Part shown: one piece after another, positions 1 to 8,761 of the stretch
How positions within the stretch are numbered: position 1 is the stretch's first letter
Layout: each line of letters begins with the position of its first letter
Assembly (NCBI GenBank): GCA_944391285.1
Contig: CALXSY010000006.1
Coordinates: 1 to 64,000, forward strand
Length of the DNA stretch: 64,000 nucleotides
Reading direction: 5' to 3'
Source of the DNA: an uncultured Clostridia bacterium
GTDB taxonomy: Bacteria > Bacillota > Peptococcia > Peptococcales > Peptococcaceae
Program-made: the position numbers and the translations under genes
The notes under the pieces: model-generated
Databases searched by the model: none
What the model was told of the DNA's origin: nothing
Seen by the model: the letters and a program-made list of their open reading frames with translations, nothing else

Positions 1-6
1 TTTTAA

Positions 7-201
7 TTATTCAGCAGCAGCGATTTCTTTTTTCACTACTTCACGACCATTGTAATAACCACAGCTGGGGCATACATGATGCGGTAATTTAGGCTCGTGG
101 CATTGCGGGCAGCTCATAGCACCGTTAACACTCAACTTAGCCCAGGCAGTTCTTTTTCTTCTGCTTCTTGCTTTAGATCTTTTACTTTGTCCAACACCCA
201 T
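7..201 (-). CDS. rpmF: 50S ribosomal protein L32
   Basis: Structural protein of the large ribosomal subunit. The 64-aa product starts MGVGQSKRSKARSRRKRTAW, the usual basic L32 N-terminus, and has a four-cysteine zinc ribbon (CPQC near residue 31, CPSC near residue 44), so this is the zinc-binding C+ form. It lies 13 bp downstream of the DUF177 gene and is evidently co-transcribed with it, the arrangement typical of Bacillota. Length and motifs are normal; identification is secure. Confidence 0.97.
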   Translation of the reverse strand: MGVGQSKRSKARSRRKRTAWAKLSVNGAMSCPQCHEPKLPHHVCPSCGYYNGREVVKKEIAAAE

Positions 202-214
202 GACTTACACCTCC

Positions 215-745
215 TCAATCACTATAAGTAAGCTTTGTTAAAATTGCAAGTCGCGGATCTATATCCTCGAATACACAATCACATTGACCTTCATTAAGAT
301 TATGACCGCAATGAGGGCACAATCCCTGGCAATCCTCGCGGCATAATACTTTGCTGGGCAAGCTTGCAATAATATTTTCCACCAAGAGATCGGTAAAATC
401 AAAAACATCACCGTCATAAATGGTGTACTCTTCCTCCAGCTCCCCAAAAGCCAAATCGCTGAAACGGCTCGTATCTGCCTTATACAGCAATTTTTCTGCG
501 AAAGATTCGTCGATTTTCTCTCTTACTTCCGTTAAACAGCGGGAACAAGCACCGATCAATTCGCCGCAAATCTTTCCTTCAAGCAATAAATAGCCGTCTT
601 TGTTTGTCACTGTTCCTTCAACCTTTAACCTGTCAGCAATCTGCCAACCTTCCACAGTGACATCATCCTCAGTAATATCAAAAGCAAAATCCTCTTTTGC
701 TCCGACATTATTCCTGATTTTGGCAATGTTTATTTTTGCAGACAT
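215..745 (-). CDS. DUF177/YceD family protein (YlbN-like)
   Basis: A 176-aa protein of the DUF177 (YceD/YlbN) family, which is nearly always encoded directly upstream of rpmF and is linked in other bacteria to 23S rRNA metabolism or ribosome assembly. The central CSRCL motif and a cysteine-rich C-terminus (CREDCQGLCPHCG, then CDC) suggest metal binding. It is the first gene of a two-gene operon with rpmF. The exact molecular role in this lineage is not established. Confidence 0.9.
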   Translation of the reverse strand: MSAKINIAKIRNNVGAKEDFAFDITEDDVTVEGWQIADRLKVEGTVTNKDGYLLLEGKICGELIGACSRCLTEVREKIDESFAEKLLYKADTSRFSDLAFGELEEEYTIYDGDVFDFTDLLVENIIASLPSKVLCREDCQGLCPHCGHNLNEGQCDCVFEDIDPRLAILTKLTYSD

Positions 746-773
746 AGAACCACTCCTATCCCTAACCTATATT

Positions 774-802
774 ATTATATATATACTTACAGCGCTTGTC
801 AA
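774..802 (-). promoter_or_regulatory. sigma-A promoter for DUF177-rpmF
   Basis: On the minus strand, TTGACA (802-797) and TATAAT (779-774) are separated by 17 bp: perfect consensus hexamers. The -10 box lies about 29 bp before the DUF177 start codon, so the operon leader is short. Confidence 0.85.
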
Positions 803-884
803 GAGTTTTTCTTGCTTTGCTTTGGCACTTTAAGAGCATTTATGAGGTTTTTCTCCCTTATTTTTCTTTATCGCTTTTATTAGC

Positions 885-913
885 TTGCGCTCATAGCCCT
901 TTTGTGCTATAAT
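885..913 (+). promoter_or_regulatory. sigma-A promoter for tmcAL
   Basis: TTGCGC (885-890) and TATAAT (908-913) with a 17-bp spacer, ending 28 bp before the chosen tmcAL start. It diverges from the rpmF operon promoter. Confidence 0.7.
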
Positions 914-941
914 AATTTATTCTTTCAAGGAGGTGCGGACT

Positions 942-2120
942 TTGCATATTTTAGCCGTGGTTTGTGAATACAACCCCTTTCATCTGGGACACCAATACCA
1001 GCTGCAGCAAGCAAAAAATCTATATCAGCCCGATGGCATTATAGCCATCATGAGCGGCAATTTCACCCAAAGAGGCGAATGTGCCGTCGTCGATAAATAT
1101 TACCGCACCCATCTGGCATTGGAAGGCGGAGCTGATTTAGTGCTTGAACTTCCCGCCCTTTATGCCACCGCCGCCAGCGGTTATTTTGCCCAAGGAGCCC
1201 TTTTATCCTTAGCCGCCTGCGGAGTAGTCGATGCCATTTCCTTTGGCTGCGAAACCCCCGATTCGGAGCACTTAGAGCGCTGTGCCGCCGTCTTGGCCGC
1301 AGAGCCCGCTGAATACTCCGCCCTTTTGCGCCAATACCTTGCCCAGGGACTTTCTTATCCCAAAGCGCAGAGTTTGGCATTAAAGGAGCTTTATGAGCTA
1401 AAGCTCCCTTCGGCTAATGCCAACGACCTTTTAGGGCTTAACTATCTGACTGCAATCAAACGATTCAATCTGCCTATCAAAGCCCTGCCTATTTTGCGCC
1501 AAGGCAGTCACCACGGCGGCAGCAGTGCCGGTTTTGCTTCATCAAGCATTATCCGCCGCAAGATTATTGCCGGCGAAAATTATCTTGACGATGTGCCGCC
1601 CTTTACTGCCCGGCTTCTCGCTCAGGCTAAGACGGTGAATATGGCTATGCTGGAGCAAACATTGCTGACCCTTCTAAAACGCTCCTCCCCAAACGAACTG
1701 TTAAACCTGCCGGATATGACCGCTCAGCTTGCCAATAGACTTAGCGGCGCCATCCGGCAATACCAATCCACCACCGAAATATTGGAGCACCTTAAAAATA
1801 AATCCTGCACCTACAGCCGGCTGCGCCGTTTGCTCTGTCATTTGCTGATTAATATTGCTAAGAACGATTATGCCTATTCCCCGGCTTATCTTAGAGTGCT
1901 GGGCTTTAATCATCAAGGACAGCAAATTTTAAAAGTTATGAAAAAGCAAGCCTCTTTGCCGATCCTCACCACCTTATCGGCGGCAAATTCCCTTTTGGAT
2001 TCTGCCGGCAGGCATTTGCTGGAGCTGGATTTGCGCGCTGCCAATATCTACCGCAGCTTTTCCGGAGAATTTACCGCCAATGCCGAATATCAGCTTTTCC
2101 CCGTTATGATGGACAAATAG
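942..2120 (+). CDS. tmcAL: tRNA(Met) cytidine acetate ligase TmcAL (YlbM)
   Basis: TmcAL activates acetate with ATP and forms N4-acetylcytidine at the wobble position of elongator tRNA-Met; it belongs to the nucleotidyltransferase fold. The N-terminus VCEYNPFHLGHQYQ holds the family HxGH-type nucleotide-binding motif, followed by SGNFTQRGE, and the length (392 aa) is normal. The start is taken as TTG at 942: the GTG at 933 lies inside the Shine-Dalgarno AAGGAGG (927-933), which sits 8 nt before the TTG. The neighbourhood with ylbJ, DUF177 and rpmF matches the ylb cluster of Bacillus. Confidence 0.92.
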   Translation: MHILAVVCEYNPFHLGHQYQLQQAKNLYQPDGIIAIMSGNFTQRGECAVVDKYYRTHLALEGGADLVLELPALYATAASGYFAQGALLSLAACGVVDAISFGCETPDSEHLERCAAVLAAEPAEYSALLRQYLAQGLSYPKAQSLALKELYELKLPSANANDLLGLNYLTAIKRFNLPIKALPILRQGSHHGGSSAGFASSSIIRRKIIAGENYLDDVPPFTARLLAQAKTVNMAMLEQTLLTLLKRSSPNELLNLPDMTAQLANRLSGAIRQYQSTTEILEHLKNKSCTYSRLRRLLCHLLINIAKNDYAYSPAYLRVLGFNHQGQQILKVMKKQASLPILTTLSAANSLLDSAGRHLLELDLRAANIYRSFSGEFTANAEYQLFPVMMDK

Positions 2121-2130
2121 TTATATTTTC

Positions 2131-2165
2131 ATCACCCTTGGCATACTTTGCTAAGGGTGATTTTT
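2131..2165 (+). terminator. 13-bp hairpin with U-run abutting the ylbJ start codon
   Basis: Bases 2131-2143 pair with 2149-2161 (13 bp, one G-U, loop TACTT) and are followed by TTTT and then ATG at 2166. It has the form of an intrinsic terminator for tmcAL, yet its 3' arm AAGGGTGA is also the only Shine-Dalgarno candidate for ylbJ. It may therefore act as terminator, attenuator or translation mask. Confidence 0.7.
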
Positions 2166-3308
2166 ATGCGTAAATTTATCTTTTGGAGCCAAGCAGTGGT
2201 TTTATTGCTCCTGTTTTTCCTGCTTTTAACCTCCCCCCAAGCAGCCTTTGACGGCGCCATGCGGGGAATTAAGCTCTGGGCGTTGACCTTGGTGCCTTCT
2301 CTTTTGCCTTTTTTGATTTTGTCCGAATTATTGCTGAGCTGCGGCGTAGTTGGATATTTGGGCAAATTTTTAGAGCCTTTGATGCGGCCGTTATTTCATC
2401 TGCCCGGCAGCTGCGGCTTCGGCTTAGCTTTGGGGTTTACCTCAGGCTTTCCCATGGGCGCCAGCTGTGCCGCCTCCTTAGTGCGCAATAATTTATGTAC
2501 CCCCAATGAAGCGGCACGCTTAGCGGCGTTTACCAACAACAGCAGCCCTCTTTTTCTCCTTTCCGCCGTTGCCATCGGGCTTTTGGGGCGGGCTGAAGTG
2601 GGGCTGATTCTGCTGTTAGCCCATTACGGCGCCAATTTTATCTTAGGGCTCATCTTAGCCCGCTTTGCCCCTCTGCCTGCCCGGCAAAGAAGCACTGCTC
2701 TCAGCTTAACCGACAAGCCTTTAGGCGCTATCCTTTCTCAAAGCGTCCGCCAAGGGATTAATTCCATCTTAAATATCGGCGGCTTTGTCACCCTTTTTTC
2801 AGTTATCATCGCCCTATTAAAGGACGCCGGTTTTTTGGAAATCTTTAATCAGCTCTGGCAGCCGCTTCTGCATGCGCTTTCCTTTCCTGCCGGCACAGCT
2901 CAAGGCTTAAGCTTTGGCTTTTGGGAAATGACCTTGGGCGTGCAGGAAGTCTCGTTGAGCCATTCTTCATTATTAGTAAAACTTCTGCTCATCAGCTTTA
3001 TTTTAGGCTGGGGCGGATTGTCGGTGCAGGCGCAGGTTTGCGCTATTTTGGCGCAGGAAAACATCTCCGGCAAATATTTTTTGCTTTTGCGCCCGCTGCA
3101 CGGACTTTTGAGCGCTCTTTTGGCTCTGCCGCTTTTTTATTTTCTCTACTCGCACCCGCAGGCTGTCAGCCTGAGCTTTAATCAAGCGGTCGCTTCCTCG
3201 CCCATTGTCAGCTCTTTTCTTATCACCTTTTTCCCGTTAGGTGTTCTCCTGCTGACCATCTTAATCATCAGCTTCTTTAAACTTTGGTATAAATTGCTTT
3301 GTCGATGA
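2166..3308 (+). CDS. ylbJ: Sporulation integral membrane protein YlbJ
   Basis: A 380-aa polytopic membrane protein with nucleoside-recognition (Gate)-type segments, for example GAMRGIKLWALTLVPSLLPF near the N-terminus and FTSGFPMGA around residue 100. YlbJ proteins are spore-specific and needed for full spore cortex or heat resistance in Bacillus; the transported substrate is unknown. The ATG at 2166 is preferred over the upstream TTG because AAGGGTG lies 6-7 nt before it. The 3' end overlaps the convergent AI-2E gene by 32 bp. Its presence suggests an endospore former. Confidence 0.87.
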   Translation: MRKFIFWSQAVVLLLLFFLLLTSPQAAFDGAMRGIKLWALTLVPSLLPFLILSELLLSCGVVGYLGKFLEPLMRPLFHLPGSCGFGLALGFTSGFPMGASCAASLVRNNLCTPNEAARLAAFTNNSSPLFLLSAVAIGLLGRAEVGLILLLAHYGANFILGLILARFAPLPARQRSTALSLTDKPLGAILSQSVRQGINSILNIGGFVTLFSVIIALLKDAGFLEIFNQLWQPLLHALSFPAGTAQGLSFGFWEMTLGVQEVSLSHSSLLVKLLLISFILGWGGLSVQAQVCAILAQENISGKYFLLLRPLHGLLSALLALPLFYFLYSHPQAVSLSFNQAVASSPIVSSFLITFFPLGVLLLTILIISFFKLWYKLLCR

Positions 3309-4320
3309 GGTATTTTACAACTATTTTTAATACCCCGGCTAAGGGCACCGCCAAAATAAGCCCCCAGAAACCTAAAATTTTACCTGCCGCCAATAACGCA
3401 AACATGATAACTACCGGATGAAGCCCCAGTTTATCGCCCATGATTTTAGGCGTGATAAAATGGCTTTCGCATTGCTGTACCACAAACATTACCGCAATCG
3501 CCAATAATGCTTTGCCCGGCGCCTGAAAAAAAGCAAAGCCCACCGCCGGCACCGCCCCGATAATCGGTCCGAAATAGGGAATGATATTGCACACTCCGGC
3601 TATAAGTCCAAAGATTAAAGCAAAATCCACTCCCACCAGCCATAAGCCCAGTGCCGTCAAAATTCCTACGATGGAGCCTACCAAAAGACTGCCCTTCAAA
3701 AAATTCATCACCACCTGATGCAGTTCGCCCAAAAAAGCCTTTTCTTCATTTTGGTGCCTGAGCGGCAAGATCTGCCAGGCAAACTTTTGCAGTGTTTGTT
3801 TGTCCTTCAACAAATAAAAGCTGATAATCGGCACCAAAAACCAAACAAAGCTGCTGCTTAATATGGGAATTATCCCGTTTAAAAAGCCTTTGATATACTC
3901 GCCCGTCGCTCTTTTGGTGTCGTTAAACCACCCTTCCACCACCTCTTGAATCTCCGCCGGCAGCTCTAAATGCTGATAATAAACCGCTATTTGCTCTGCC
4001 GCCGCTTTAATTTTGGTTATATATCCCGGCAAAACCTCTCCCAGTTCCTGCGCTTGGTTATTTAAAACAGGAATTGCCCATACACCTAAAATTACCAGGA
4101 GTATGAGCAACAATGCATACATCAAGCTAATTGCCCAAAGACGAGGGCAATTTTGCTTTTCTAAAAATTTAACCGGCGGATCCAAGACATACGCCAGCAA
4201 AAGCGCCGTTAAAAAGACCTGCACCACCGACCAGGTTCTGCATATCAGCACAATCAGCCCTAATCCCAGCAAAACCAAGGCAAGCCTGCCCCAAAGCATA
4301 CTTTTTGCCAAATTTTTCAC
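3277..4320 (-). CDS. AI-2E family transporter (YtvI/PerM-like permease)
   Basis: A 347-aa integral membrane protein of the AI-2E/PerM family. Two N-terminal hydrophobic segments are followed by a soluble stretch (about residues 90-150) and a C-terminal bundle containing the family hallmark NIIPYFGPIIGAVPA near residue 245. Members export small molecules or ions; the substrate cannot be inferred. The start is a GTG at 4320 just after the upstream zinc-ribbon gene; AGAGG lies very close to it, so the ATG 21 bp further in remains possible. It overlaps ylbJ tail-to-tail. Confidence 0.88.
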   Translation of the reverse strand: MKNLAKSMLWGRLALVLLGLGLIVLICRTWSVVQVFLTALLLAYVLDPPVKFLEKQNCPRLWAISLMYALLLILLVILGVWAIPVLNNQAQELGEVLPGYITKIKAAAEQIAVYYQHLELPAEIQEVVEGWFNDTKRATGEYIKGFLNGIIPILSSSFVWFLVPIISFYLLKDKQTLQKFAWQILPLRHQNEEKAFLGELHQVVMNFLKGSLLVGSIVGILTALGLWLVGVDFALIFGLIAGVCNIIPYFGPIIGAVPAVGFAFFQAPGKALLAIAVMFVVQQCESHFITPKIMGDKLGLHPVVIMFALLAAGKILGFWGLILAVPLAGVLKIVVKYLIDKAIYTKV

Positions 4321-4325
4321 CGCCT

Positions 4326-4505
4326 CTAGCCTTGCAGCTGGCTTGACAATGCCTCGACCTCATCCAAAATGCCGTCTTCGCCAACCTTATAAACCTTCAC
4401 TCCTTTGCCGCCCAGCTTAAATTCATAATAGCAGTTGCGGCAATAATACTGACTTGCCCCGACCTTGCCGACCATTGTACTGTGACATAACGGACAATAA
4501 ATCAC
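4326..4505 (-). CDS. Small two-CxxC zinc-ribbon protein (59 aa)
   Basis: A 59-aa ORF starting MIYCPLCHSTMVGK, with CPLC at residues 4-7 and CRNC at 22-25: a minimal zinc ribbon followed by an acidic tail. The GTG start overlaps the TGA of the PRC-barrel gene (GTGA), with GGAGGGAGA just upstream, so translation is probably coupled. It ends 5 bp before the AI-2E start. Codon use resembles its neighbours. Function unknown; it may stabilise or regulate a partner in this operon. Confidence 0.8.
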   Translation of the reverse strand: MIYCPLCHSTMVGKVGASQYYCRNCYYEFKLGGKGVKVYKVGEDGILDEVEALSSQLQG

Positions 4506-4933
4506 TTCTCTCCCTCCACTTCAACCAACATATCCTTTAAATGCTCAACACTAACTCTCGTGCGCCCAAAAGCCAAATCACAAATAACTCCTCCGCTTAA
4601 ATCAACTCCCGCCAAACGCAGCTCCTCGCAGTCTATCTGCATATCGCCGATAATTCCCAGCACACTGCCTTCTTCATCATAGACATAGGAGCCTAAAAGT
4701 TGTTTATAGGAGACTCGGTTTGCTGTTTCTTTTGTTTCTTCAGCTTGCGTACAGGCCAAAAGTTCACCATGACGAAATACACCTCCCTTGACATCATACA
4801 TGCCTTCCTTCGTTTCCACCGCTACAAAATGGTAGCTGTCTCTTTCAAACCACAAATCCAGCAAGCACTCTTTATGGGTGCTGCCCAATCTTCTCAAGCT
4901 CCATAATAAAAGCCGGCTTGCCTTTATCTTCAT
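4502..4933 (-). CDS. PRC-barrel domain protein
   Basis: A 143-aa soluble protein. The C-terminal half (LLGSYVYDEEGSVLGIIGDM onward) looks like a PRC-barrel, a small beta-barrel found in ribosome-maturation and photosystem assembly factors; the N-terminal half may be a degenerate second barrel. The ATG at 4933 is chosen because AAAGGTG lies 6 nt upstream, whereas the GTG at 4942 is part of that site. First gene of a three-gene operon with the zinc ribbon and the AI-2E permease. Precise role unknown. Confidence 0.78.
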   Translation of the reverse strand: MKIKASRLLLWSLRRLGSTHKECLLDLWFERDSYHFVAVETKEGMYDVKGGVFRHGELLACTQAEETKETANRVSYKQLLGSYVYDEEGSVLGIIGDMQIDCEELRLAGVDLSGGVICDLAFGRTRVSVEHLKDMLVEVEGEK

Positions 4934-5012
4934 GATCTTCACCTTTCTTTACTGCTATTATCTCCCGCTATTAGGCGGATTAAACATTTTTTTGCCATTT
5001 TTAAAAAACCTC

Positions 5013-5041
5013 TTGACAAAGATTTTTTTTCGTGCTATGCT
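5013..5041 (+). promoter_or_regulatory. sigma-A promoter of the T-box operon
   Basis: TTGACA (5013-5018), 17-bp spacer, TATGCT (5036-5041). Transcription would start near 5048, immediately before T-box stem I. Confidence 0.85.
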
Positions 5042-5047
5042 ATATGA

Positions 5048-5312
5048 AAATATTTTTACAAGCGATAATCGAAAACAAGTAGCCTTAGGTCTGTTTTTCC
5101 AGAGAGCTGTCGGTTTGGTGCAAGACAGTAAAGATACCCTTATGGTGAATACCTTTCGTAGCTTTGCCCCGAACAATCTTTCAGTAGGCGGCAACGGGTT
5201 GTGCCCGTTACAGGACAGAAGTATGAATACGTACTTTATAGAGTTTGCTTTTCAGCAAAAAATTGAGGTGGTACCGCGATTGCTCGCCCTCTGCATTAGC
5301 AGAGGGCTTTTT
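5048..5312 (+). promoter_or_regulatory. T-box leader, apparent tyrosine (UAC) specifier
   Basis: A tRNA-sensing leader. Stem I has the conserved AGAGAGCTG segment near 5101 and a specifier region GAA-TAC-C, with codon TAC at 5150-5152. The T-box core TGGTACCGCG lies at 5269-5278; its UGGU would pair with NCCA of a tRNA with discriminator A, as in tRNA-Tyr. The intrinsic terminator GCCCTCTGC/GCAGAGGGC (5286-5294 with 5299-5307) is followed by a T-run. Uncharged tRNA should favour the antiterminator and switch on the ligase-iorAB operon. Confidence 0.9.
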
Positions 5313-5346
5313 TATTTATTCTGAATTATTTTTAGGAGGGTTTTAA

Positions 5347-6987
5347 ATGCCTATTACTGATTTTTTAACCAAAAATGCTGATTTTTATCCCAATGATGTT
5401 GCTTTAGTGGAGATCAATCCCCTTTTAGAGGAGCAAAAACATCTCACCTGGCGGGAATACTCTCTGATTATGGCCCGCCCCAATGAATCCTACCGCCGGG
5501 AAATCACCTGGAAGGAGTTCAACCAAAAAGCTAACCGCTTTGCCAACTTTTTATTGAGCCGCGGCATTAAAAAAGGCGACAAAGTCGCCATCTTGCTCAT
5601 GAACTGCCTGGAATGGCTGCCCATTTATTTCGGCATTTTAAAAGCCGGCTGTGTAGTTGTTCCTCTCAATTACCGCTACACCGCCGAGGAAATTAAATAC
5701 TGCCTGGAAAAATCCGATTCCTCTCATTTGATTTTCGGTCCGGAATTTATCGGCCGCGTAGAGGAAATCTGCGAGCGTTTGCCGAATATTAAAACTATGC
5801 TTTATGTGGGTGAGGATTGTCCGACCTTTGCCGAGAGCTATGAGGAGCTGATGAATTACTGCTCTGATTTAAACCCTCAGGTTAAAATCAGCGACAGCGA
5901 TGACGGCGCCATTTATTTCTCCAGCGGTACCACCGGTTTCCCTAAAGCTATTTTGCACGCGCACCAAAGCTTGACCCACGCCGCTCGGGTAGAGCAAAAT
6001 CACCACGGCCAAGCTAAGGACGATGTCTTTTTGTGCATTCCGCCATTATACCACACCGGCGCCAAAATGCACCTTTTAGGCGGCTTGATGGTCGGCGCTA
6101 AAACGGTTCTTTTAAAAGGCACCAAACCCGAATGGATTTTAAAAGCAACCAGCGAAGAGCAATGCACCATTGTTTGGCTCTTGGTTCCTTGGGTACAGGA
6201 TATTTTGGATGCTATTCAGCGCGGTGAAATCGATTTAAGCGAGTATAAATTAGACCAATGGCGTTTAATGCACATCGGCGCTCAGCCGGTTCCGCCCAGC
6301 ATGATCAAGCGCTGGCTGGAAATCTTCCCTCATCATCAGTACGACACCAACTATGGTTTAAGCGAATCCATCGGACCGGGCTGCGTGCATCTGGGAGTTG
6401 AGAATATTCATAAGGTTGGTGCTATCGGCAAAGCCGGCTTCGGCTGGGAAGTCAAAATAGTTGATGCCAATCACAATGACACCGTTCAAGGCGAAGTAGG
6501 CGAATTAGCGGTTCGCGGTCCCGGCGTGATGAAATGCTACTACAATGATCCCGAAGCTACCGCTGAGGTTCTCTCCGCTGACGGCTGGCTTTTCACCGGC
6601 GATATGGCGCAGATGGACGAGGACGGCTTCATCTATTTAGTGGACCGCAAAAAAGATGTCATCATCTCCGGCGGTGAAAATTTATATCCGGTGCAGATTG
6701 AAGATTTCCTGCGCAAACATGATGCTATTAAAGACGTAGCGGTCATCGGCTTGCCCGATGCTCGTTTGGGCGAAATCGCTGCCGCTATTGTGGAAGTTAA
6801 GCAAGGCTACAGCCTAAGCGAGGACGAATTAAACCAATTTTGTCTGGAGCTGCCCCGCTACAAGCGCCCCCGCAAAATTATTTTTGCCGATGTCCCCAGA
6901 AATCCCACCGGCAAAATCGAAAAACCCCTCTTGCGCAAGCGCTATGCCAGTGAACATTTAGTAGCTAAGCAAAATGAACTGATTTAA
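5347..6987 (+). CDS. AMP-forming acyl/aryl-CoA ligase
   Basis: A 546-aa class I adenylate-forming enzyme that would activate a carboxylic acid with ATP and CoA through an acyl-AMP. The P-loop FSSGTTGFPKA lies near residue 190, followed by the family motifs YGLSES, GWLFTGD and the hinge region DRKKDVIISGGEN, ending with the catalytic lysine region NPTGKIEKP. First gene after the T-box, with AGGAGG upstream, and 38 bp before iorA. Because iorAB handles arylpyruvates and arylacetyl-CoAs, an arylacetate such as 4-hydroxyphenylacetate or phenylacetate is the likely substrate (inference); motifs alone do not separate this from medium-chain acyl-CoA ligases. Confidence 0.88.
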   Translation: MPITDFLTKNADFYPNDVALVEINPLLEEQKHLTWREYSLIMARPNESYRREITWKEFNQKANRFANFLLSRGIKKGDKVAILLMNCLEWLPIYFGILKAGCVVVPLNYRYTAEEIKYCLEKSDSSHLIFGPEFIGRVEEICERLPNIKTMLYVGEDCPTFAESYEELMNYCSDLNPQVKISDSDDGAIYFSSGTTGFPKAILHAHQSLTHAARVEQNHHGQAKDDVFLCIPPLYHTGAKMHLLGGLMVGAKTVLLKGTKPEWILKATSEEQCTIVWLLVPWVQDILDAIQRGEIDLSEYKLDQWRLMHIGAQPVPPSMIKRWLEIFPHHQYDTNYGLSESIGPGCVHLGVENIHKVGAIGKAGFGWEVKIVDANHNDTVQGEVGELAVRGPGVMKCYYNDPEATAEVLSADGWLFTGDMAQMDEDGFIYLVDRKKDVIISGGENLYPVQIEDFLRKHDAIKDVAVIGLPDARLGEIAAAIVEVKQGYSLSEDELNQFCLELPRYKRPRKIIFADVPRNPTGKIEKPLLRKRYASEHLVAKQNELI

Positions 6988-7025
6988 CCAACTTTTTTAT
7001 ATGCTTTCAGAAAGGAGTTTTACCT

Positions 7026-8759
7026 ATGAAAAAACTATTGCTGGGCAATGCCGCCATTGCCCAAGGTGCTTATGAAGCCGGCGTAAGAGTCGTTTCCTCC
7101 TATCCCGGCACTCCCAGCACCGAAATCACCGAAAACATTGTCAAATACGACGAAATCTATGTCGAATGGGCACCCAATGAAAAGGTTGCCGCTGAAGTAG
7201 CCATTGGTGCCGCTATCGCCGGAGCCCGCAGTATGTCCTGCATGAAGCACGTCGGTTTAAATGTCATGGCAGACCCGGTCTTTACCGCCAGCTACACCGG
7301 GGTAAACGGCGGCTTGCTCTTTTGTGTAGCCGACGACCCGGGCATGCATTCCTCGCAAAATGAGCAGGACAGCCGGCATTATGCCAAAGCCAGCAAAATC
7401 ATCATGCTGGAGCCCTCCGACAGCGGCGAATGTAAGGAATTTACCAAAATCGCTTACCAATTAAGCGAAGAATTTGACACTCCGGCATTTTTACGTTTAA
7501 CTACCCGTGTCGCTCACTCCCAAAGCTTAGTGGAAATTGAAGAAAGAGCCAACGATGAGTTAAAACCCTACGAAAAAAATCCGGCTAAATACGTCATGAT
7601 GCCCGGCAACGCTATCAAACGCCATGTAGTTGTTGAGGAGCGCATGAAAAAATTGGCAGCCTTTGCCGAGACTACCAATTTAAACACTATTGAAGATAAC
7701 GGCGCCAAAATCGGCGTTATCTCAGCCGGTGACTGCTATGTTTACGCCAAAGAAGCCTTAGGCACCAAGGTTAATTTCTTAAAATTGGGCTTGGTTTTCC
7801 CCTTGCCGGTTAAAACCATTCAAGACTTTGCCCAAGGCTTGGATAAAGTTTATGTTTTAGAAGAGTTAGACCCCTTCATCGAAGAGCATTGCCGCTCGAT
7901 CGGCGTTGAGGTTATCGGCAAAGAGGCTTTCACCTTATTAGGCGAATACTCCCCCAATATGATCAAAAAAGCCATCTTAAATGAAGATGTAGAAATCGCC
8001 GCCAAAGCCGATGAACCATTGCCGGTACGTCCGCCGGTTATGTGCCCCGGCTGTCCGCACCGCGGCAGTTTCTATGTCCTTAAAAAATTAGGCTTAACTG
8101 TCTCCGGTGACATCGGCTGTTATACCTTAGGCGCCGCCGCTCCCTTAAATGCCTTAGACACCACCATTTGCATGGGCGCGTCCATCGGCGGAGCTCTGGG
8201 CATGAGTAAAGCCAGAGGCGAGGAATTTACCAAAAATCTGATTTCCGTCATCGGCGATTCGACCTTTATGCACTCCGGCATCACCGGCTTAGTGGATATG
8301 GTTTACAACAAAGGCACCAACACCGTAATGATTTTGGACAACTCCATCACCGGCATGACCGGTCACCAAGACAACCCCACCACCGGCAAAACTATCCGCG
8401 GTGAAGCTACCAAGCAGGTGGATTTGGAATTGTTGTGCAAAGCTGTCGGCGTAGAGCATGTGCGCATTGTTGACCCCTTCCAGGTTGATGAGTTAGAAAA
8501 AGCTATCAAAGAGGAAGTCAATCGTCCTGAGCCTTCGGTTATCATTTCCCAAAGACCCTGCGCCCTTTTAAAGACGGTTAAATATACCGGACACGCTGTT
8601 ATCACCGATAAATGCCGCAAATGCCGCAAATGTATGCAAATCGGCTGCCCGGCATTGTCCAGCGACGAAAACGGCATCCATGTTGATTTGAACCAATGCA
8701 ACGGCTGCGGCTTGTGTGTTAATGTCTGCCCGTTTGGGGCTATTGTAAAGGAGGGCTAA
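7026..8759 (+). CDS. iorA: Indolepyruvate:ferredoxin oxidoreductase, alpha subunit
   Basis: The large subunit of the thiamine-diphosphate enzyme that interconverts arylpyruvate plus CoA with arylacetyl-CoA, CO2 and reduced ferredoxin. The 577 aa start with the pyrimidine-binding domain (SSYPGTPSTEI near residue 20), have the TPP-binding half (CPGCPHRGSFYVLKK near 340; GDIGCYTLG; GDSTFMHSGI) and end with a two-cluster ferredoxin module (CRKCRKCMQIGCP and CNGCGLCVNVCP). Full length, with all cofactor motifs. It sits 2 bp from iorB, and SD AAAGGAG precedes the ATG. Confidence 0.96.
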   Translation: MKKLLLGNAAIAQGAYEAGVRVVSSYPGTPSTEITENIVKYDEIYVEWAPNEKVAAEVAIGAAIAGARSMSCMKHVGLNVMADPVFTASYTGVNGGLLFCVADDPGMHSSQNEQDSRHYAKASKIIMLEPSDSGECKEFTKIAYQLSEEFDTPAFLRLTTRVAHSQSLVEIEERANDELKPYEKNPAKYVMMPGNAIKRHVVVEERMKKLAAFAETTNLNTIEDNGAKIGVISAGDCYVYAKEALGTKVNFLKLGLVFPLPVKTIQDFAQGLDKVYVLEELDPFIEEHCRSIGVEVIGKEAFTLLGEYSPNMIKKAILNEDVEIAAKADEPLPVRPPVMCPGCPHRGSFYVLKKLGLTVSGDIGCYTLGAAAPLNALDTTICMGASIGGALGMSKARGEEFTKNLISVIGDSTFMHSGITGLVDMVYNKGTNTVMILDNSITGMTGHQDNPTTGKTIRGEATKQVDLELLCKAVGVEHVRIVDPFQVDELEKAIKEEVNRPEPSVIISQRPCALLKTVKYTGHAVITDKCRKCRKCMQIGCPALSSDENGIHVDLNQCNGCGLCVNVCPFGAIVKEG

Positions 8760-8761
8760 CG

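Noticed and set aside
933-941. GTG start for tmcAL at 933
   Set aside because: The GTG is part of the Shine-Dalgarno AAGGAGG; TTG at 942 is correctly spaced.
1063-1380. Long antisense ORF inside tmcAL
   Set aside because: Shadow of a GC-rich real gene in another frame; no SD and no sensible protein. The same holds for antisense ORFs at 44621-45399, 46054-46734, 54512-54964 and 60855-61364.
8581-8740. Extra spacing in the first iorA ferredoxin motif (CRKCRKCMQIGC)
   Set aside because: A longer gap before the fourth cysteine is usual in the first cluster of IorA proteins.
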